A stretch of DNA of 64,000 nucleotides. Source: Rhizobacter sp. Root1221. GTDB taxonomy: Bacteria > Pseudomonadota > Gammaproteobacteria > Burkholderiales > Burkholderiaceae_C. The notes beneath the pieces were generated by a model. The model was not told the origin of the DNA. It saw only the letters and a program-made list of their open reading frames with translations, and did no database searches. Within the stretch, counting starts at the first letter, position 1. Every line of letters begins with the position of its first letter. A program made the translations under genes and the position numbers. Where the stretch lies: contig NZ_LMDI01000045.1 of assembly GCF_001425785.1 (NCBI RefSeq), forward strand, positions 180,735 through 244,734. The letters are read 5' to 3'. Shown one piece after another: positions 1 to 9,793 of this stretch.

Positions 1-357
1 TGACGGAACAAGAGGACCCAACATCGCCGCGACCGGCAACGTTGGAGGTCCCGGCCTCCGCCGGGACGACCGCAGGCGCGGGGGCAAGCGACGCGCAGCG
101 AGCAAAGCCCCGAAACGCGAACGCCAGGCGAGCAAGCGAAGCGACAGATCAAGCCACCCGCGAGCCCGGGTCCCCCGGGCGACCCGGGGCGCCCCCCTCG
201 GGGGGGCAGGAGCGAAGCGACGTGGGGGGCCAACATAAGCTTTGTTGGAATTGTTCGTTGGCCCAACCCGCCGTGCTGACTATCGTGATCCCTGAGCGCT
301 GCAACACAGGTGCTCCGAATTCACCACCGACCGATCCACATCCAGGGAAAGCGATCC
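1..357. repeat. Gene-free stretch with GC-rich Burkholderiales-type intergenic repeat
   Basis: No gene that I can support lies here. From about 165 to 235 there is a GC-rich repeat with nested inverted arms: a C-run/G-run hairpin around 192-206 followed by CAGGAGCGAAGCGACGTGGG. Elements of this look (CCCCC-CGGGGG, then GAGCGAAGCGACG) are common between genes in Burkholderiales. A related copy lies inside the baseplate gene at about 50851-50922. The base triplet at position 1 reads TGA and might be the stop of a gene to the left, which cannot be tested here. Confidence 0.55.
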
Positions 358-576
358 ATGACCATCAGCGCCATCAACGTCCGCAACCAGTTCCGCGGCA
401 AAGTGAAGGAAATCATCGAAGGGCCCGTGGTGTCCGAGGTGGACGTGGAAACCCCGTCGGGGCTGATCGTCACGTCGGTGATCACCACCCGATCGGTCAA
501 GGAGCTCGACCTCAAGCCCGGACGCGACGTCGTGGCGCTCGTGAAGTCCACGGAAGTGTCGATCGCGACGCTGTGA
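358..576 (+). CDS. TOBE-domain molybdopterin-binding protein, SsuF-like
   Basis: A 72-residue protein made of one TOBE (Mop) domain, a fold that binds molybdate or molybdopterin in the cytoplasm. The opening MTISAINVRNQFRGKVKEI and the closing PGRDVVALVKSTEVSIA are typical of the family. I start at the ATG at 358, which has AGGGA upstream and matches the usual family start; the in-frame ATG at 310 adds an unrelated basic leader. It lies 21 nt ahead of an SfnR-like activator on the same strand. In pseudomonads the TOBE protein SsuF belongs to the ssu sulfonate-sulfur operon, so a role in sulfur-source use is plausible but inferred from context. A molybdate storage or sensing role is the alternative. 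Confidence 0.85.
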   Translation: MTISAINVRNQFRGKVKEIIEGPVVSEVDVETPSGLIVTSVITTRSVKELDLKPGRDVVALVKSTEVSIATL

Positions 577-597
577 CCTGACGGACACACCGACGCC

Positions 598-1788
<1,191 letters not shown>

Positions 1789-1794
1789 GCAACC

Positions 1795-3186
1795 TCAGCG
1801 GGGGGATGCCTCGGGGTCGGACGGCTCGGCTTCGGCCTCGTCCTCCTCCGCATACGACTTGAGGCGGTTGTAGAGCGTCTTCAGGCTCACGCCCAGCGCT
1901 GCGGCGGTGCGTTCCTTGTGGTTGTCGAAGTGCTGCATGGTGGCCAGGATCAGCTTGCGCTCGGCCTCCGCCATCGACGTGCCGAGCTTCACCGAAATCT
2001 CCGGGTCGGGTTCATCTTCCGGTTCGGGCGGGTTCCGCGGCAACCAGTCGTCGCCGATGACCGGCCCCGGGGTCATCACGTACACCCGCTGCACGACGTT
2101 GCGCAACTCCCGCACGTTGCCCGGCCACCGGTAGGCGCCGAGCCGTTCGAGCGCCTCGGGCGCGAACCGCTTGACTTCGCCCTCGCGCCGCGCGATGTCG
2201 TTCAGGAAATGCTGCGCCAGCAGCACGACATCGGTGGCCCGCTCGCGCAGCGGCGGCAGGTCGACCGGGAACACGTTCAGGCGGTACAGCAGGTCTTCAC
2301 GCAGGCGGCCGCTGGCCACCGCATCGAGCGGGCGCCGGTTGGTGGCAGCGATGACCCGCACGTCGGCATGCTGGCTTTCGGAGGACCCCACGCGCGCGAA
2401 ACTGCCGCTTTCGAGCACCCGCAGCAGCTTGACCTGCAGCTCCTGCGGCATCTCGGTGATCTCGTCGAGGAACAGCGTGCCGCCATGCGCGCGCTCGAAG
2501 AACCCCTGGTGCAGGCGCTCGGCGCCGGTGAAGCTGCCTTTCTCGTGGCCGAAGATCTCGCTTTCCATCAGGTTCGGCGACACCGCCCCGCAGTTGACCG
2601 CGAGGAACGGCGAGTGCCGGCGGCGGCTCAGGTCGTGCACGGTCTGCGCCACCACCTCCTTGCCAGTGCCGCTTTCGCCGGTGATGAACACGGTGGCGGC
2701 GGTGCCGGACACCCGGGCGAGCTGGTCGTAGATTCGGCGCATGGCGTCGGAGCGACCCCACAATGCCCCGAAGTGCCCCTCGCGCTCAAGCGCCTCGGTC
2801 ATGGCCGACAGCTCGGCCTGCAACGCATCGGGTTTCATGAACCGCGACAGGATGCCCTCCAGTTGCACCGCCCCCACCGGCTTGATCAGGTAGTCGGCCG
2901 CGCCGAGCCGCAAGGCCTGGATGGACGTGTCGAGGCTCGCATGCCCGGTGATGAGCACCACCTGGACATTGACGGTGAACTCCGGGTTATCGAACAAGGC
3001 CATGCCGCTGCCGTCGGGCAGCTGCAGGTCCAGCAGGACGAGGTCGGGCCTCTGCAGTTCGATCTGCAGGCACGCTTCCCGCAGCGACCCGGCGGTGGCC
3101 ACGGTGTAGGGCCCCATCGTGCCGATCAGCGCGGCCATCATGCGAGCCGAATCGGCATCATCCTCGACGATCAATACATGGTTCAT
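1795..3186 (-). CDS. NtrC-family sigma-54 response regulator
   Basis: A 463-residue response regulator with three parts. An N-terminal receiver has acidic pocket EDD near residues 8-10, phosphoacceptor Asp near 53 in VLLDLQLPDG, and Lys in YLIKPVG. A sigma-54 AAA+ domain has GESGTGKE, the GAFTGA-loop variant GSFTGA, and GGTLFLDEITEM. The C-terminus is a Fis-type helix-turn-helix (RTAAALGVSLKTLYNRLKSY). I start at the ATG at 3186; a TTG two codons earlier is also open and neither has a strong Shine-Dalgarno. The partner hybrid kinase lies just upstream on the same strand (98-nt gap), so the pair is probably one operon. Targets are not visible, but the rpoN copy sits divergently beyond the kinase. 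Confidence 0.9.
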   Translation of the reverse strand: MNHVLIVEDDADSARMMAALIGTMGPYTVATAGSLREACLQIELQRPDLVLLDLQLPDGSGMALFDNPEFTVNVQVVLITGHASLDTSIQALRLGAADYLIKPVGAVQLEGILSRFMKPDALQAELSAMTEALEREGHFGALWGRSDAMRRIYDQLARVSGTAATVFITGESGTGKEVVAQTVHDLSRRRHSPFLAVNCGAVSPNLMESEIFGHEKGSFTGAERLHQGFFERAHGGTLFLDEITEMPQELQVKLLRVLESGSFARVGSSESQHADVRVIAATNRRPLDAVASGRLREDLLYRLNVFPVDLPPLRERATDVVLLAQHFLNDIARREGEVKRFAPEALERLGAYRWPGNVRELRNVVQRVYVMTPGPVIGDDWLPRNPPEPEDEPDPEISVKLGTSMAEAERKLILATMQHFDNHKERTAAALGVSLKTLYNRLKSYAEEDEAEAEPSDPEASPR

Positions 3187-3284
3187 GGACAACAGAATGA
3201 TTTTCGAACAACTCTAGAGGAAGCCAATCGCATTACCAATCGGCGCGGTGTTTTATCCCTGTCAATCGCATATCCCGCTCGCCG

Positions 3285-5867
3285 TCATGGCACGCGCAAC
3301 AGCTGCTTCAACTGCGCCGGCACCACCGGCTTGACCAGGTGGGCATCGAACCCGGCCACCAGGGCCCGGCGCACGTCGCCGCCTTGTCCGTAGCCCGACA
3401 GCGCGATCAGGCGCCCGGGGTACCCGGCAGCCCGCGCGCGGGTGGCCACGGCGTAGCCATCGAGCAGCGGCAAGCCGATGTCGACCACCGCTGCGTCGGG
3501 CCGCTGGGCCAGCAGCGCGCCGAGGCCGGCTTCACCATCCACGGCGGCCGAGACGCTGTGGCCATCGAGTTCAAGCATGGACCGCAGCGACACGAGCGCA
3601 TCGACGTTGTCGTCCACCACCAGCACACGCAGGGGGCGGGCCGACGACGGCGCCCGGCGTTCAGGCTCGGGCGCAGGCGCCTCGATGCGCCGCAGGCGCA
3701 CGGTGAAGACGCTGCCTTGCGGCGAACTGTCGGCCGTCACCTCGCCGTCGTGCAGCTCGACGAGGCGGCGCACCAAGGTCAGCCCGATGCCCAGGCCGCC
3801 GGCGCGGCGGTCCAGCGTGCGCTCGCCTTGCACGAACAGTTCGAACACCCGCGGCAGCAGCGAAGGCGAGATGCCGAGGCCATTGTCGGTCACCCGGAGC
3901 ACGGCGTGGTCCCCGTCCACGTTCGCCGTCAGGCCAATGGTGCCGCCGGGCGGGGTGTACTTGATGGCGTTGGTCAGCAGGTTGTGGATGACCTGCTCGA
4001 TGCGCGTGGGGTCGGCGTCCACCCAGGCCTCCTCCGCGGTGACGGTGACCGTGTGCTGGGCGCCCTCGCCTGTCACCCGCAGCGTGTCGGCCACCCGCTG
4101 CACCAGCGCACCCAGGTCGACACTCTGGCGCGAGAGCAGCACCTTGCCGGAAATCACGCGGGCCACGTCGAGCAGGTCGTCCATCATGTGGGCGAGGTGG
4201 CCGGTCTGGCGCGAAATCACGGTGCGCGCCGTGGCCGCCAGTTCGGAATCCGAGTCGACACGCTCCAGCACGTCCACCGCGGACGCCATGGCGCTCAGCG
4301 GGTTTCGCAGCTCGTGGCCCAGCATGGCGAGGAACTCGTCCTTCGCGCGGTTGGCGGCCTCGGCCTCCAGGCGGGCCGACTGTTCGAGTGTCATCAGCGC
4401 CGCACGCGACTGCTCGGCCTGCTTGCGCGCGCTGATGTCCACCATGGCCCCGATGGCCCCCCGCGGCAACCCGGCGGGTGTGCGCAGCGGCGCCGCGTTG
4501 GCGATGACGAACACCGACGGACGTCCTTCCGAACAGAGCTCCAGTTCAACAGGACCCACGGCCTGGCCGCTCGCCGCCGCCCGCTGCAAGGGCTGGCGCT
4601 CCGGTGGCAGCGGTTCGCCACGCCGCATCACCGTGCGTTCGGCGCTGCCCGGCGTGTCGCCCCGGCCCAGCAGTTCGAGCATTGCGGGGTTGTGCATCAC
4701 CTCGGCACAGTCGCGGTCCTGAGCGAACGCGAGGCCGATGGGGCTGCTGTTGAACAACGTCTCGAATTCGTCGGCCTTGCGCTGAAGACCCTCGCGCGCC
4801 GCCTGGTCCTGGAGGCGAGCCGCGAGCAGCGCGTCGCGCAGCCCCGAGATCTCGCGCACGTGGATGCGCGATGTGGGGAAGGCCGCGCCCGGCGTGGCCA
4901 GTGCATGCAGCGGGCCGGTGACACGCCGCGCGATGAACAACGCCAACACCACCCCCAGCAACAGGCAGGCGCCCGCCGTGGCCAGCGCGGCGGCCATCGC
5001 CTCGCGCTGCGCCACGCGCACCGGACGCGCGGGGATGCCCACCGCCACCCCCCAGCCGAGGCTCGGGATGCGCTGCCACGCCGTGTAGGTGGACCCGCCG
5101 CCGAGCAGGTCGGTCAGCTGTGCGCCTTGTGGCGGGTCGCGGGTCAGGTCCAGCGCGGTAGGCGGCAGCGGCTCGCCGACAAAGCGCTCGGGCAACAGCG
5201 TGCGGGCGACGACGACGTTGCGGCCGTCGAACACCGTGTTGAAGCCGTCCAGTGGCGGGCCGGCCTGCTGGATGAGGTCCTGCCAGACCGACACCGGGAT
5301 CCACACCCCGAGCACGTAGCGGAACTCGGACCCGACGTGCACCGGCACGGACACCACCGTCGCATACCGCGAGTGCAGGCCATCGACCACGAGGTTCGAC
5401 ACGAACGGCCGCTGCAGTGACAGCATTTGCCGCACTTCCTCGGCACTGGGGCCGCGAGCGGCCGACACCCTCAGCCGCGACGTGTTGAACACCACGCGCC
5501 CGTGAGCGCCGGCATCGAGCAGGAACGCGCTGCTCCAGCTGGTGCGCAACACTGGACTGCGGTTCAGGAAATTCTCGAACTGCACCACGTCGCCCCGCTG
5601 CAGCGAATCACTCTGGGCGAGGATGGCCAGCGCGTCCATCGACGACGCGATCTCGCGCTCCACCGTCTGGGCGAGCGAGTTGGCATTGCGGCGCAACTCC
5701 TCCTTCATCCGCGACTCCTGTGCAGCGACGTTCGCGAAGATCTGGTAGCACACCAGCACGGCACTGGGCACCGTGGCCAGCAGCAGCAACAGGACCAGAT
5801 ACGTGCGCAGCGACGCCGTGGGCCACGAGGGGCGCCATCGGTCTGACCAGCGTCGAGCCGCGTGCAT
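3285..5867 (-). CDS. Hybrid sensor histidine kinase with Cache-like sensor, PAS and receiver
   Basis: An 860-residue inner-membrane hybrid kinase. A first membrane helix (about 21-45) leads into a periplasmic region of some 240 residues that looks like a Cache ligand-binding domain, and a second helix (LLLGVVLALFIA) follows. Next come a PAS domain (DEFETLFNSSPIGLAF), a HisKA box with the phosphorylated His in GHELRNPL (about 518), an HATPase with NLLTNAIKYT, DNGLGIS and GGLGIGLTL, and a C-terminal receiver (VVDDN; Asp in AVVDIGLP; Lys in HLVKP). The start at 5867 has AAGGAGA six bases upstream; a longer reading to 6428 would run over the rpoN gene and is rejected. No HPt domain is present, so the internal receiver may modulate the kinase or need a separate HPt. 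It pairs with the NtrC-type regulator downstream. Confidence 0.88.
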   Translation of the reverse strand: MHAARRWSDRWRPSWPTASLRTYLVLLLLLATVPSAVLVCYQIFANVAAQESRMKEELRRNANSLAQTVEREIASSMDALAILAQSDSLQRGDVVQFENFLNRSPVLRTSWSSAFLLDAGAHGRVVFNTSRLRVSAARGPSAEEVRQMLSLQRPFVSNLVVDGLHSRYATVVSVPVHVGSEFRYVLGVWIPVSVWQDLIQQAGPPLDGFNTVFDGRNVVVARTLLPERFVGEPLPPTALDLTRDPPQGAQLTDLLGGGSTYTAWQRIPSLGWGVAVGIPARPVRVAQREAMAAALATAGACLLLGVVLALFIARRVTGPLHALATPGAAFPTSRIHVREISGLRDALLAARLQDQAAREGLQRKADEFETLFNSSPIGLAFAQDRDCAEVMHNPAMLELLGRGDTPGSAERTVMRRGEPLPPERQPLQRAAASGQAVGPVELELCSEGRPSVFVIANAAPLRTPAGLPRGAIGAMVDISARKQAEQSRAALMTLEQSARLEAEAANRAKDEFLAMLGHELRNPLSAMASAVDVLERVDSDSELAATARTVISRQTGHLAHMMDDLLDVARVISGKVLLSRQSVDLGALVQRVADTLRVTGEGAQHTVTVTAEEAWVDADPTRIEQVIHNLLTNAIKYTPPGGTIGLTANVDGDHAVLRVTDNGLGISPSLLPRVFELFVQGERTLDRRAGGLGIGLTLVRRLVELHDGEVTADSSPQGSVFTVRLRRIEAPAPEPERRAPSSARPLRVLVVDDNVDALVSLRSMLELDGHSVSAAVDGEAGLGALLAQRPDAAVVDIGLPLLDGYAVATRARAAGYPGRLIALSGYGQGGDVRRALVAGFDAHLVKPVVPAQLKQLLRVP

Positions 5868-6063
5868 GAATCTCCTTGTGAAAGGCCGTGATCGGAAAAA
5901 GCGAAAGGATTTGCGGCAAAAACCATTCGCCGATCCGGCACGAACTGCCGCTTTCTTGGAAGCCGGATGCAGGCGCACCCGGTAAGCAGCATCCGGGCCC
6001 GGTCGGCACGGGCATTGCAAACGAAGCGCGCGTCCACCGCCATCCCTCGCTTCAAAGGACCCC

Positions 6064-7434
6064 ATGACCGCGTTGCATGCCCGCCTCGAACAGCACCAGA
6101 CCCAGAAGCTGTCGCCGCGCCTGCAACAGGCAGTGCGGCTGCTGCAGCTGTCGTCGCTGGAGTTCATGCAGCAGGTGCACGCGATGCTCGACTCCAACCC
6201 GTTCCTCGAAACCCCGGACACCGAGCCCGCCCGCGACGAAACCGATGCCGACCGCGAGCCCTGGCACGCCGATGCCCGCGCGCCAGGCGCGAGCCGCGTG
6301 AACACCGACGGCGGTGACACATCGGCGATGAACCTCGTGGCAGCCATGCCGTCGCTCACCGACCACCTGCACGGCCAGCTCAACGTGCTGCCGCTGCCCC
6401 TGCGCGACCGCGTGCTCGCGAAGGCCATCGTCGAATCCCTCGATGACGACGGTTACCTCCGCACCCCCCTCGACGAACTCGCCACCCTGGCCGAGCTCGA
6501 CCCGCCCGCGAGCGACGAGGAGATGCGCATCGCGTTGTGCCGCGTGCAGTCGCTGGAGCCGTCGGGCGTGGCGGCGCGCAGCGTCGCGGAATGCCTGCTG
6601 CTGCAGGTGCCCGAGTTCGTGCCGCCCGACCAGCGCCACCTGGCTCGCCGCATCGTCACCGGGCACCTCGACGCCCTCGCCGCCTCGCGCGACCCCGGCC
6701 CGCTGGCCCGCAGGCTGGGCCTGCCGGTGGACGACGTGGCCCCGGTGTGCGACCAGATCCGCCGGTTCGACCCGCACCCGGGCTGGCGCTACGGCCAGGC
6801 ACAGGTGCAGTACATCACGCCCGACGTCATCGTGAAGAAGGTGCGCGGCGAGTGGCTGGCCTCGCTCAACCCGGCGGTGTTTCCCAAGGTGCGCCTGAAC
6901 CAGCTCTACGCCGACCTGTACCACCACGCGCGCGATGCCCACAGCGGCGCACTCGCCACGCAGTTGCGCGACGCCCGCTGGACGGTGCGCAACGTGCAGC
7001 AGCGCTTCTCCACCATCCTCGACGTGGCGCAGGCCATCGTGCGCCGCCAGGGGGCCTTCTTCGAACTCGGCGCCATGGCGATGAAACCGCTCGCGCTGCG
7101 CGAGATCGCCGACGAGGTGGGCGTGCACGAATCCACCGTCTCCCGCGTCACGAACAACAAGTACATGGCCACGCGCCATGGTGTGTACGAGCTGAAGCAC
7201 TTCTTCTCGCGTGCCATGAAAGCACGCAGCGGCGCGGAATTTTCCGGCACGGCCGTGCGCGGCCTGGTGGCCGAGATGATCGAGGCGGAATCGCCGCAGG
7301 CCCCCCTGTCGGATGCCGAGATCGCACGCATCCTCGCGCAGCAGGGCCTCGCGGTGGCACGCCGCACGGTCACCAAGTACCGCCAGCAGCTGCGCGTGGA
7401 GCCGGTGGAGCGCAGGCGGCGCTCGGCCGCCTGA
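6064..7434 (+). CDS. rpoN: RNA polymerase sigma-54 factor
   Basis: A 456-residue sigma-54 factor that directs RNA polymerase to -24/-12 promoters and depends on AAA+ activators. Region I is recognisable (QKLSPRLQQAVRLLQLSSLE), followed by a short acidic linker, the core-binding domain, a helix-turn-helix (EIADEVGVHESTVSRVTNNK) and the C-terminal RpoN box ARRTVTKYRQQL, which contacts the -24 element. The box differs from the usual ARRTVAKYRE in two places. AAGGA precedes the ATG. The usual companions (lptB upstream; hpf and PTS genes downstream) are absent. Instead it sits beside sigma-54 activators, so it is probably a second, specialised rpoN copy rather than the main one; that reading is an inference. 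It is divergent from the hybrid kinase (196-nt gap). Confidence 0.93.
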   Translation: MTALHARLEQHQTQKLSPRLQQAVRLLQLSSLEFMQQVHAMLDSNPFLETPDTEPARDETDADREPWHADARAPGASRVNTDGGDTSAMNLVAAMPSLTDHLHGQLNVLPLPLRDRVLAKAIVESLDDDGYLRTPLDELATLAELDPPASDEEMRIALCRVQSLEPSGVAARSVAECLLLQVPEFVPPDQRHLARRIVTGHLDALAASRDPGPLARRLGLPVDDVAPVCDQIRRFDPHPGWRYGQAQVQYITPDVIVKKVRGEWLASLNPAVFPKVRLNQLYADLYHHARDAHSGALATQLRDARWTVRNVQQRFSTILDVAQAIVRRQGAFFELGAMAMKPLALREIADEVGVHESTVSRVTNNKYMATRHGVYELKHFFSRAMKARSGAEFSGTAVRGLVAEMIEAESPQAPLSDAEIARILAQQGLAVARRTVTKYRQQLRVEPVERRRRSAA

Positions 7435-7447
7435 AACACGGAGGCCG

Positions 7448-8434
7448 TCAGCCGCGCCGCTGCATGCGGTGCGCCAGCAGGCCGATCAAGAGGCCCGCAC
7501 CCACCGCCACCGCGGTGGTGGACAGGGCCTTGCCCTTCGCCGCTCTCTGCCGGTAGCCCCCGTCGATGCCGGCGCCCACGGAAGGCGCGAACAGGTTGCC
7601 ATCGGTGCGTGGCGCCGATTCCGCCTTGCTCAGGTACCGCTCGAAGCCCGAAGCCCCGAGCCAGCCGGTGAGCGCGGGCGACACCCAATGGGCCACCCGC
7701 AACGCGGTGGCGGCCGCGCCCACGGTGACCGAATCGCGCGGAGCGCGGGCCAGCGACACCACCGCCGAGGCCGCCAGGCGCGGATCGTAGAGCGGTGCCG
7801 CGGGCTGCAGCTTGCGGCCGGTGTAGTTCGCCGCATGCGACACGCCCGGGGTGTCCATGAACGACGGGTACACGTCGCACACATGGATGTTCGACCACTC
7901 GCGCAGTTCGCCGCGCAGCGCCTCGGTGAACCCGCGCAGCCCGAACTTGCTGGCCGAATAGGCCGTGGCATAGGGCGCCGCGGCCCAGGCGCCGAGCGAG
8001 ATCATGTTGATGAGGACACCCGACTTGCGGGCGATGAAATGGGGCAGGACCGCGTGCGCCCCGTTGATGTGGCCGATCAGGTTGGCCTCGATGACCCGGT
8101 GGTGCGATTTGAGCGGGGTCTGCACGAAACTGCCCACCGCCCCCACCCCGACGTTGTTGACCCACACGTCGATGCCGCCGAACCGGGCCACGGCCGCGCT
8201 GGCCAGCGCCCGCACGGCGCGCTCGTCGGTCACGTCGGTGGGCACCACCAGCACCTGGGCGCCAAGCGCCTGGCACTGCGCCGCCACTTCGTCGAGCACC
8301 GTCTCGCGCCGCGCGGCGAGCACCAGGTCGGCCCCCGCTCGCGCGAACTGCACGGCCGTGGCCCGGCCGATGCCACTCGTGGCACCGGTCAGCACGACAC
8401 ATTGACCCACCAGGTTGCGGTTTTTGTCGGTCAT
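7448..8434 (-). CDS. SDR-family oxidoreductase
   Basis: A 328-residue short-chain dehydrogenase/reductase. The NAD(P) site TGATSGIGRA lies near the N-terminus, then NNVGVGAVGSF, the catalytic Ser in INMISLGAW, and YSASKFGLRG with the Tyr-Lys pair. The extra C-terminal 80 residues end in a hydrophobic stretch (TTAVAVGAGLLIGLLAHRM), suggesting a membrane anchor, as in several SDRs annotated as acting on steroid- or lipid-like substrates. The start at 8434 has AGGAGG seven bases upstream; a longer frame to 8515 would run into the lipoprotein gene. It converges on rpoN with 13 nt between stops. The substrate cannot be told from sequence. Confidence 0.88.
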   Translation of the reverse strand: MTDKNRNLVGQCVVLTGATSGIGRATAVQFARAGADLVLAARRETVLDEVAAQCQALGAQVLVVPTDVTDERAVRALASAAVARFGGIDVWVNNVGVGAVGSFVQTPLKSHHRVIEANLIGHINGAHAVLPHFIARKSGVLINMISLGAWAAAPYATAYSASKFGLRGFTEALRGELREWSNIHVCDVYPSFMDTPGVSHAANYTGRKLQPAAPLYDPRLAASAVVSLARAPRDSVTVGAAATALRVAHWVSPALTGWLGASGFERYLSKAESAPRTDGNLFAPSVGAGIDGGYRQRAAKGKALSTTAVAVGAGLLIGLLAHRMQRRG

Positions 8435-8462
8435 GCGCCCTCCTCTGCCGTGCGGTGGAAGA

Positions 8463-8699
8463 TCAGTTCGGAGCCGAGGCCGGCGGCGTGGACACTGGCG
8501 GTTGGCTGGCCGCATCCATCGGGGCGGAGGCGTCGGGCAGCGGTGGCGGCGGCACGGTGGCCGGCGCGGGCGCCGGGGCCGGAGCCGTGCTGGTGGTGCC
8601 AGGCGCAGGCGGAGGAACGTCCTCGCGCTTGCTGCACGCGGCCGACAGCACCGAAAGGGTCAGGATCGCGGCGAGGGAAAGGGCTTTGGACTGTTGCAT
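8463..8699 (-). CDS. Small proline-rich lipoprotein
   Basis: A 78-residue predicted lipoprotein. A hydrophobic signal (ALSLAAILTLSVL) ends in the lipobox LSAAC, so the mature protein would begin at Cys22 and be lipid-anchored. The rest is low-complexity Pro/Ala/Ser (runs of PAPAPAPA and PPPPLP), with no fold visible. AGGAGA precedes the ATG. It lies 28 nt upstream of the SDR gene on the same strand, so the two may be co-transcribed. I do not recognise a function; a periplasm-spanning tether or spacer is one possibility. Confidence 0.7.
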   Translation of the reverse strand: MQQSKALSLAAILTLSVLSAACSKREDVPPPAPGTTSTAPAPAPAPATVPPPPLPDASAPMDAASQPPVSTPPASAPN

Positions 8700-8755
8700 G
8701 GGACAGGTCTCCTAGTGGAATCCGGCGGAACATGCCGCCACCCCGTCATGGGCAA

Positions 8756-9703
8756 TCAGCGTGCCCGGGACGCGGTTTCCCCCGACGCCGGCTCGCGTGT
8801 GACGAGCCAGATCCCTCCGCAAACGAGCACCAGGGCGATCAGGTTCTTCCACGCCAGGATGGCCTCGTCGAGGAACAGCGCCGACAGCGCCGCGCCGAAG
8901 ATCGGCACCAGGAAGTTGAACGCGGCCACCGTGCTGACCCGGTTGGCCCGAAGCAGCAGGCTCCACAGCGTGAACGCGAGCGCCGACAGCAGCACCATGT
9001 AGCCCAGCAGCGCCACCGAGCCCACCGTGAACCCGCTCAGGTGCCCGCCGAACGCGAAGCCGGCGGCCAGCAGCGCGGCGCCACCGATGGCGAGCTGGTA
9101 CCCGGTCATCACGACCGAATCGAGGTGCTGCGACACCCGCTTGCCGTAGATCGACGCGGCCGAGAGCACGAACGCGGCGATGACGACAAACCCTTCTCCA
9201 AGCAGCGTGAAGTCGAAGTCGAGCAGGTCCGGCGTGAAGTTCACCACCATGACCCCTGCAAAGCCCACGATGCAACCCCACACCTTGTGGTGGCTCAGGC
9301 GGTCGTTGTGGTAGATCAGGTGGGCCAGCAGCACGCTGAAGAACGTGCCGGTGGCATTCATGATCGAGCCCTTGACGCCGGTGGTGTACGCGAGGCCCAC
9401 GTAGAAGAAGATGTATTGCAGCAGCGTCTGCGTGAGGCCCAGCAGCGTGACCTGGCCCCACGTGCGTGCGTCGAGCCGCATCGCCGCGCGGCGTCCGGTG
9501 AACCACGCGAACACCGCCAGCAGCAGCCCGGCAAAGAGGAAGCGGTAGCCGGCGAACACGAGCTTCGACGGCACGTCGGCCGCCGCGATGTGGAACATCG
9601 CGTAACCCGCCTTGATCGCCGGATAGGCGCTCCCCCACAGCAGGCAGCAGAACGTGGCGACGAGGAACAGGACCTTGCGGTCGGCGAACAGAGAGCGATT
9701 CAA
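8756..9703 (-). CDS. EamA/DMT-family transporter
   Basis: A 315-residue inner-membrane protein with about ten hydrophobic helices arranged as two EamA halves (first half opens VLFLVATFCCLLWGSAYPAIKAGY), typical of the drug/metabolite transporter superfamily. The TTG at 9703 is chosen because AGGA lies 8 nt upstream and the first helix then begins at the usual distance; a GTG at 9778 would add 25 polar residues unlike the family. It follows the LacI-type regulator gene on the same strand (90-nt gap), which may link it to sugar-acid metabolism. The substrate is not evident; exporters and importers both occur in the family. Confidence 0.85.
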   Translation of the reverse strand: MNRSLFADRKVLFLVATFCCLLWGSAYPAIKAGYAMFHIAAADVPSKLVFAGYRFLFAGLLLAVFAWFTGRRAAMRLDARTWGQVTLLGLTQTLLQYIFFYVGLAYTTGVKGSIMNATGTFFSVLLAHLIYHNDRLSHHKVWGCIVGFAGVMVVNFTPDLLDFDFTLLGEGFVVIAAFVLSAASIYGKRVSQHLDSVVMTGYQLAIGGAALLAAGFAFGGHLSGFTVGSVALLGYMVLLSALAFTLWSLLLRANRVSTVAAFNFLVPIFGAALSALFLDEAILAWKNLIALVLVCGGIWLVTREPASGETASRAR

Positions 9704-9793
9704 AGGGAAATCCTGCCAGGCGCAGCGGGCGCGCAAAAGCGGCGGATTATGGGCGCGGTAACGATACCGCGCTGGCACGGGGACTTGGGCCCC

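Noticed and set aside
42-581. 179-residue plus-strand open frame over the window start
   Set aside because: Out of frame with the TOBE gene and translating the GC-rich repeat into low-complexity sequence; no ribosome site.
3224-3242. Direct repeat CCAATCG with 12-bp period between kinase and regulator genes
   Set aside because: Too short to separate from chance and lying inside an operon.
3339-5420. 693-residue open frame antisense to the hybrid kinase
   Set aside because: Shadow of a GC-rich gene: Arg/His/Gln-rich, no domain, while the kinase on the other strand has full motif order.
5868-6428. N-terminal extension of the hybrid kinase
   Set aside because: It overlaps rpoN on the other strand; a strong ribosome site precedes the ATG at 5867.
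9771-9788. Sigma-54 promoter near TGGCACGGGGACTTGG
   Set aside because: Wrong spacing and wrong -12 (TTGG); it also lies at the end of the LacI gene on an unsuited strand.
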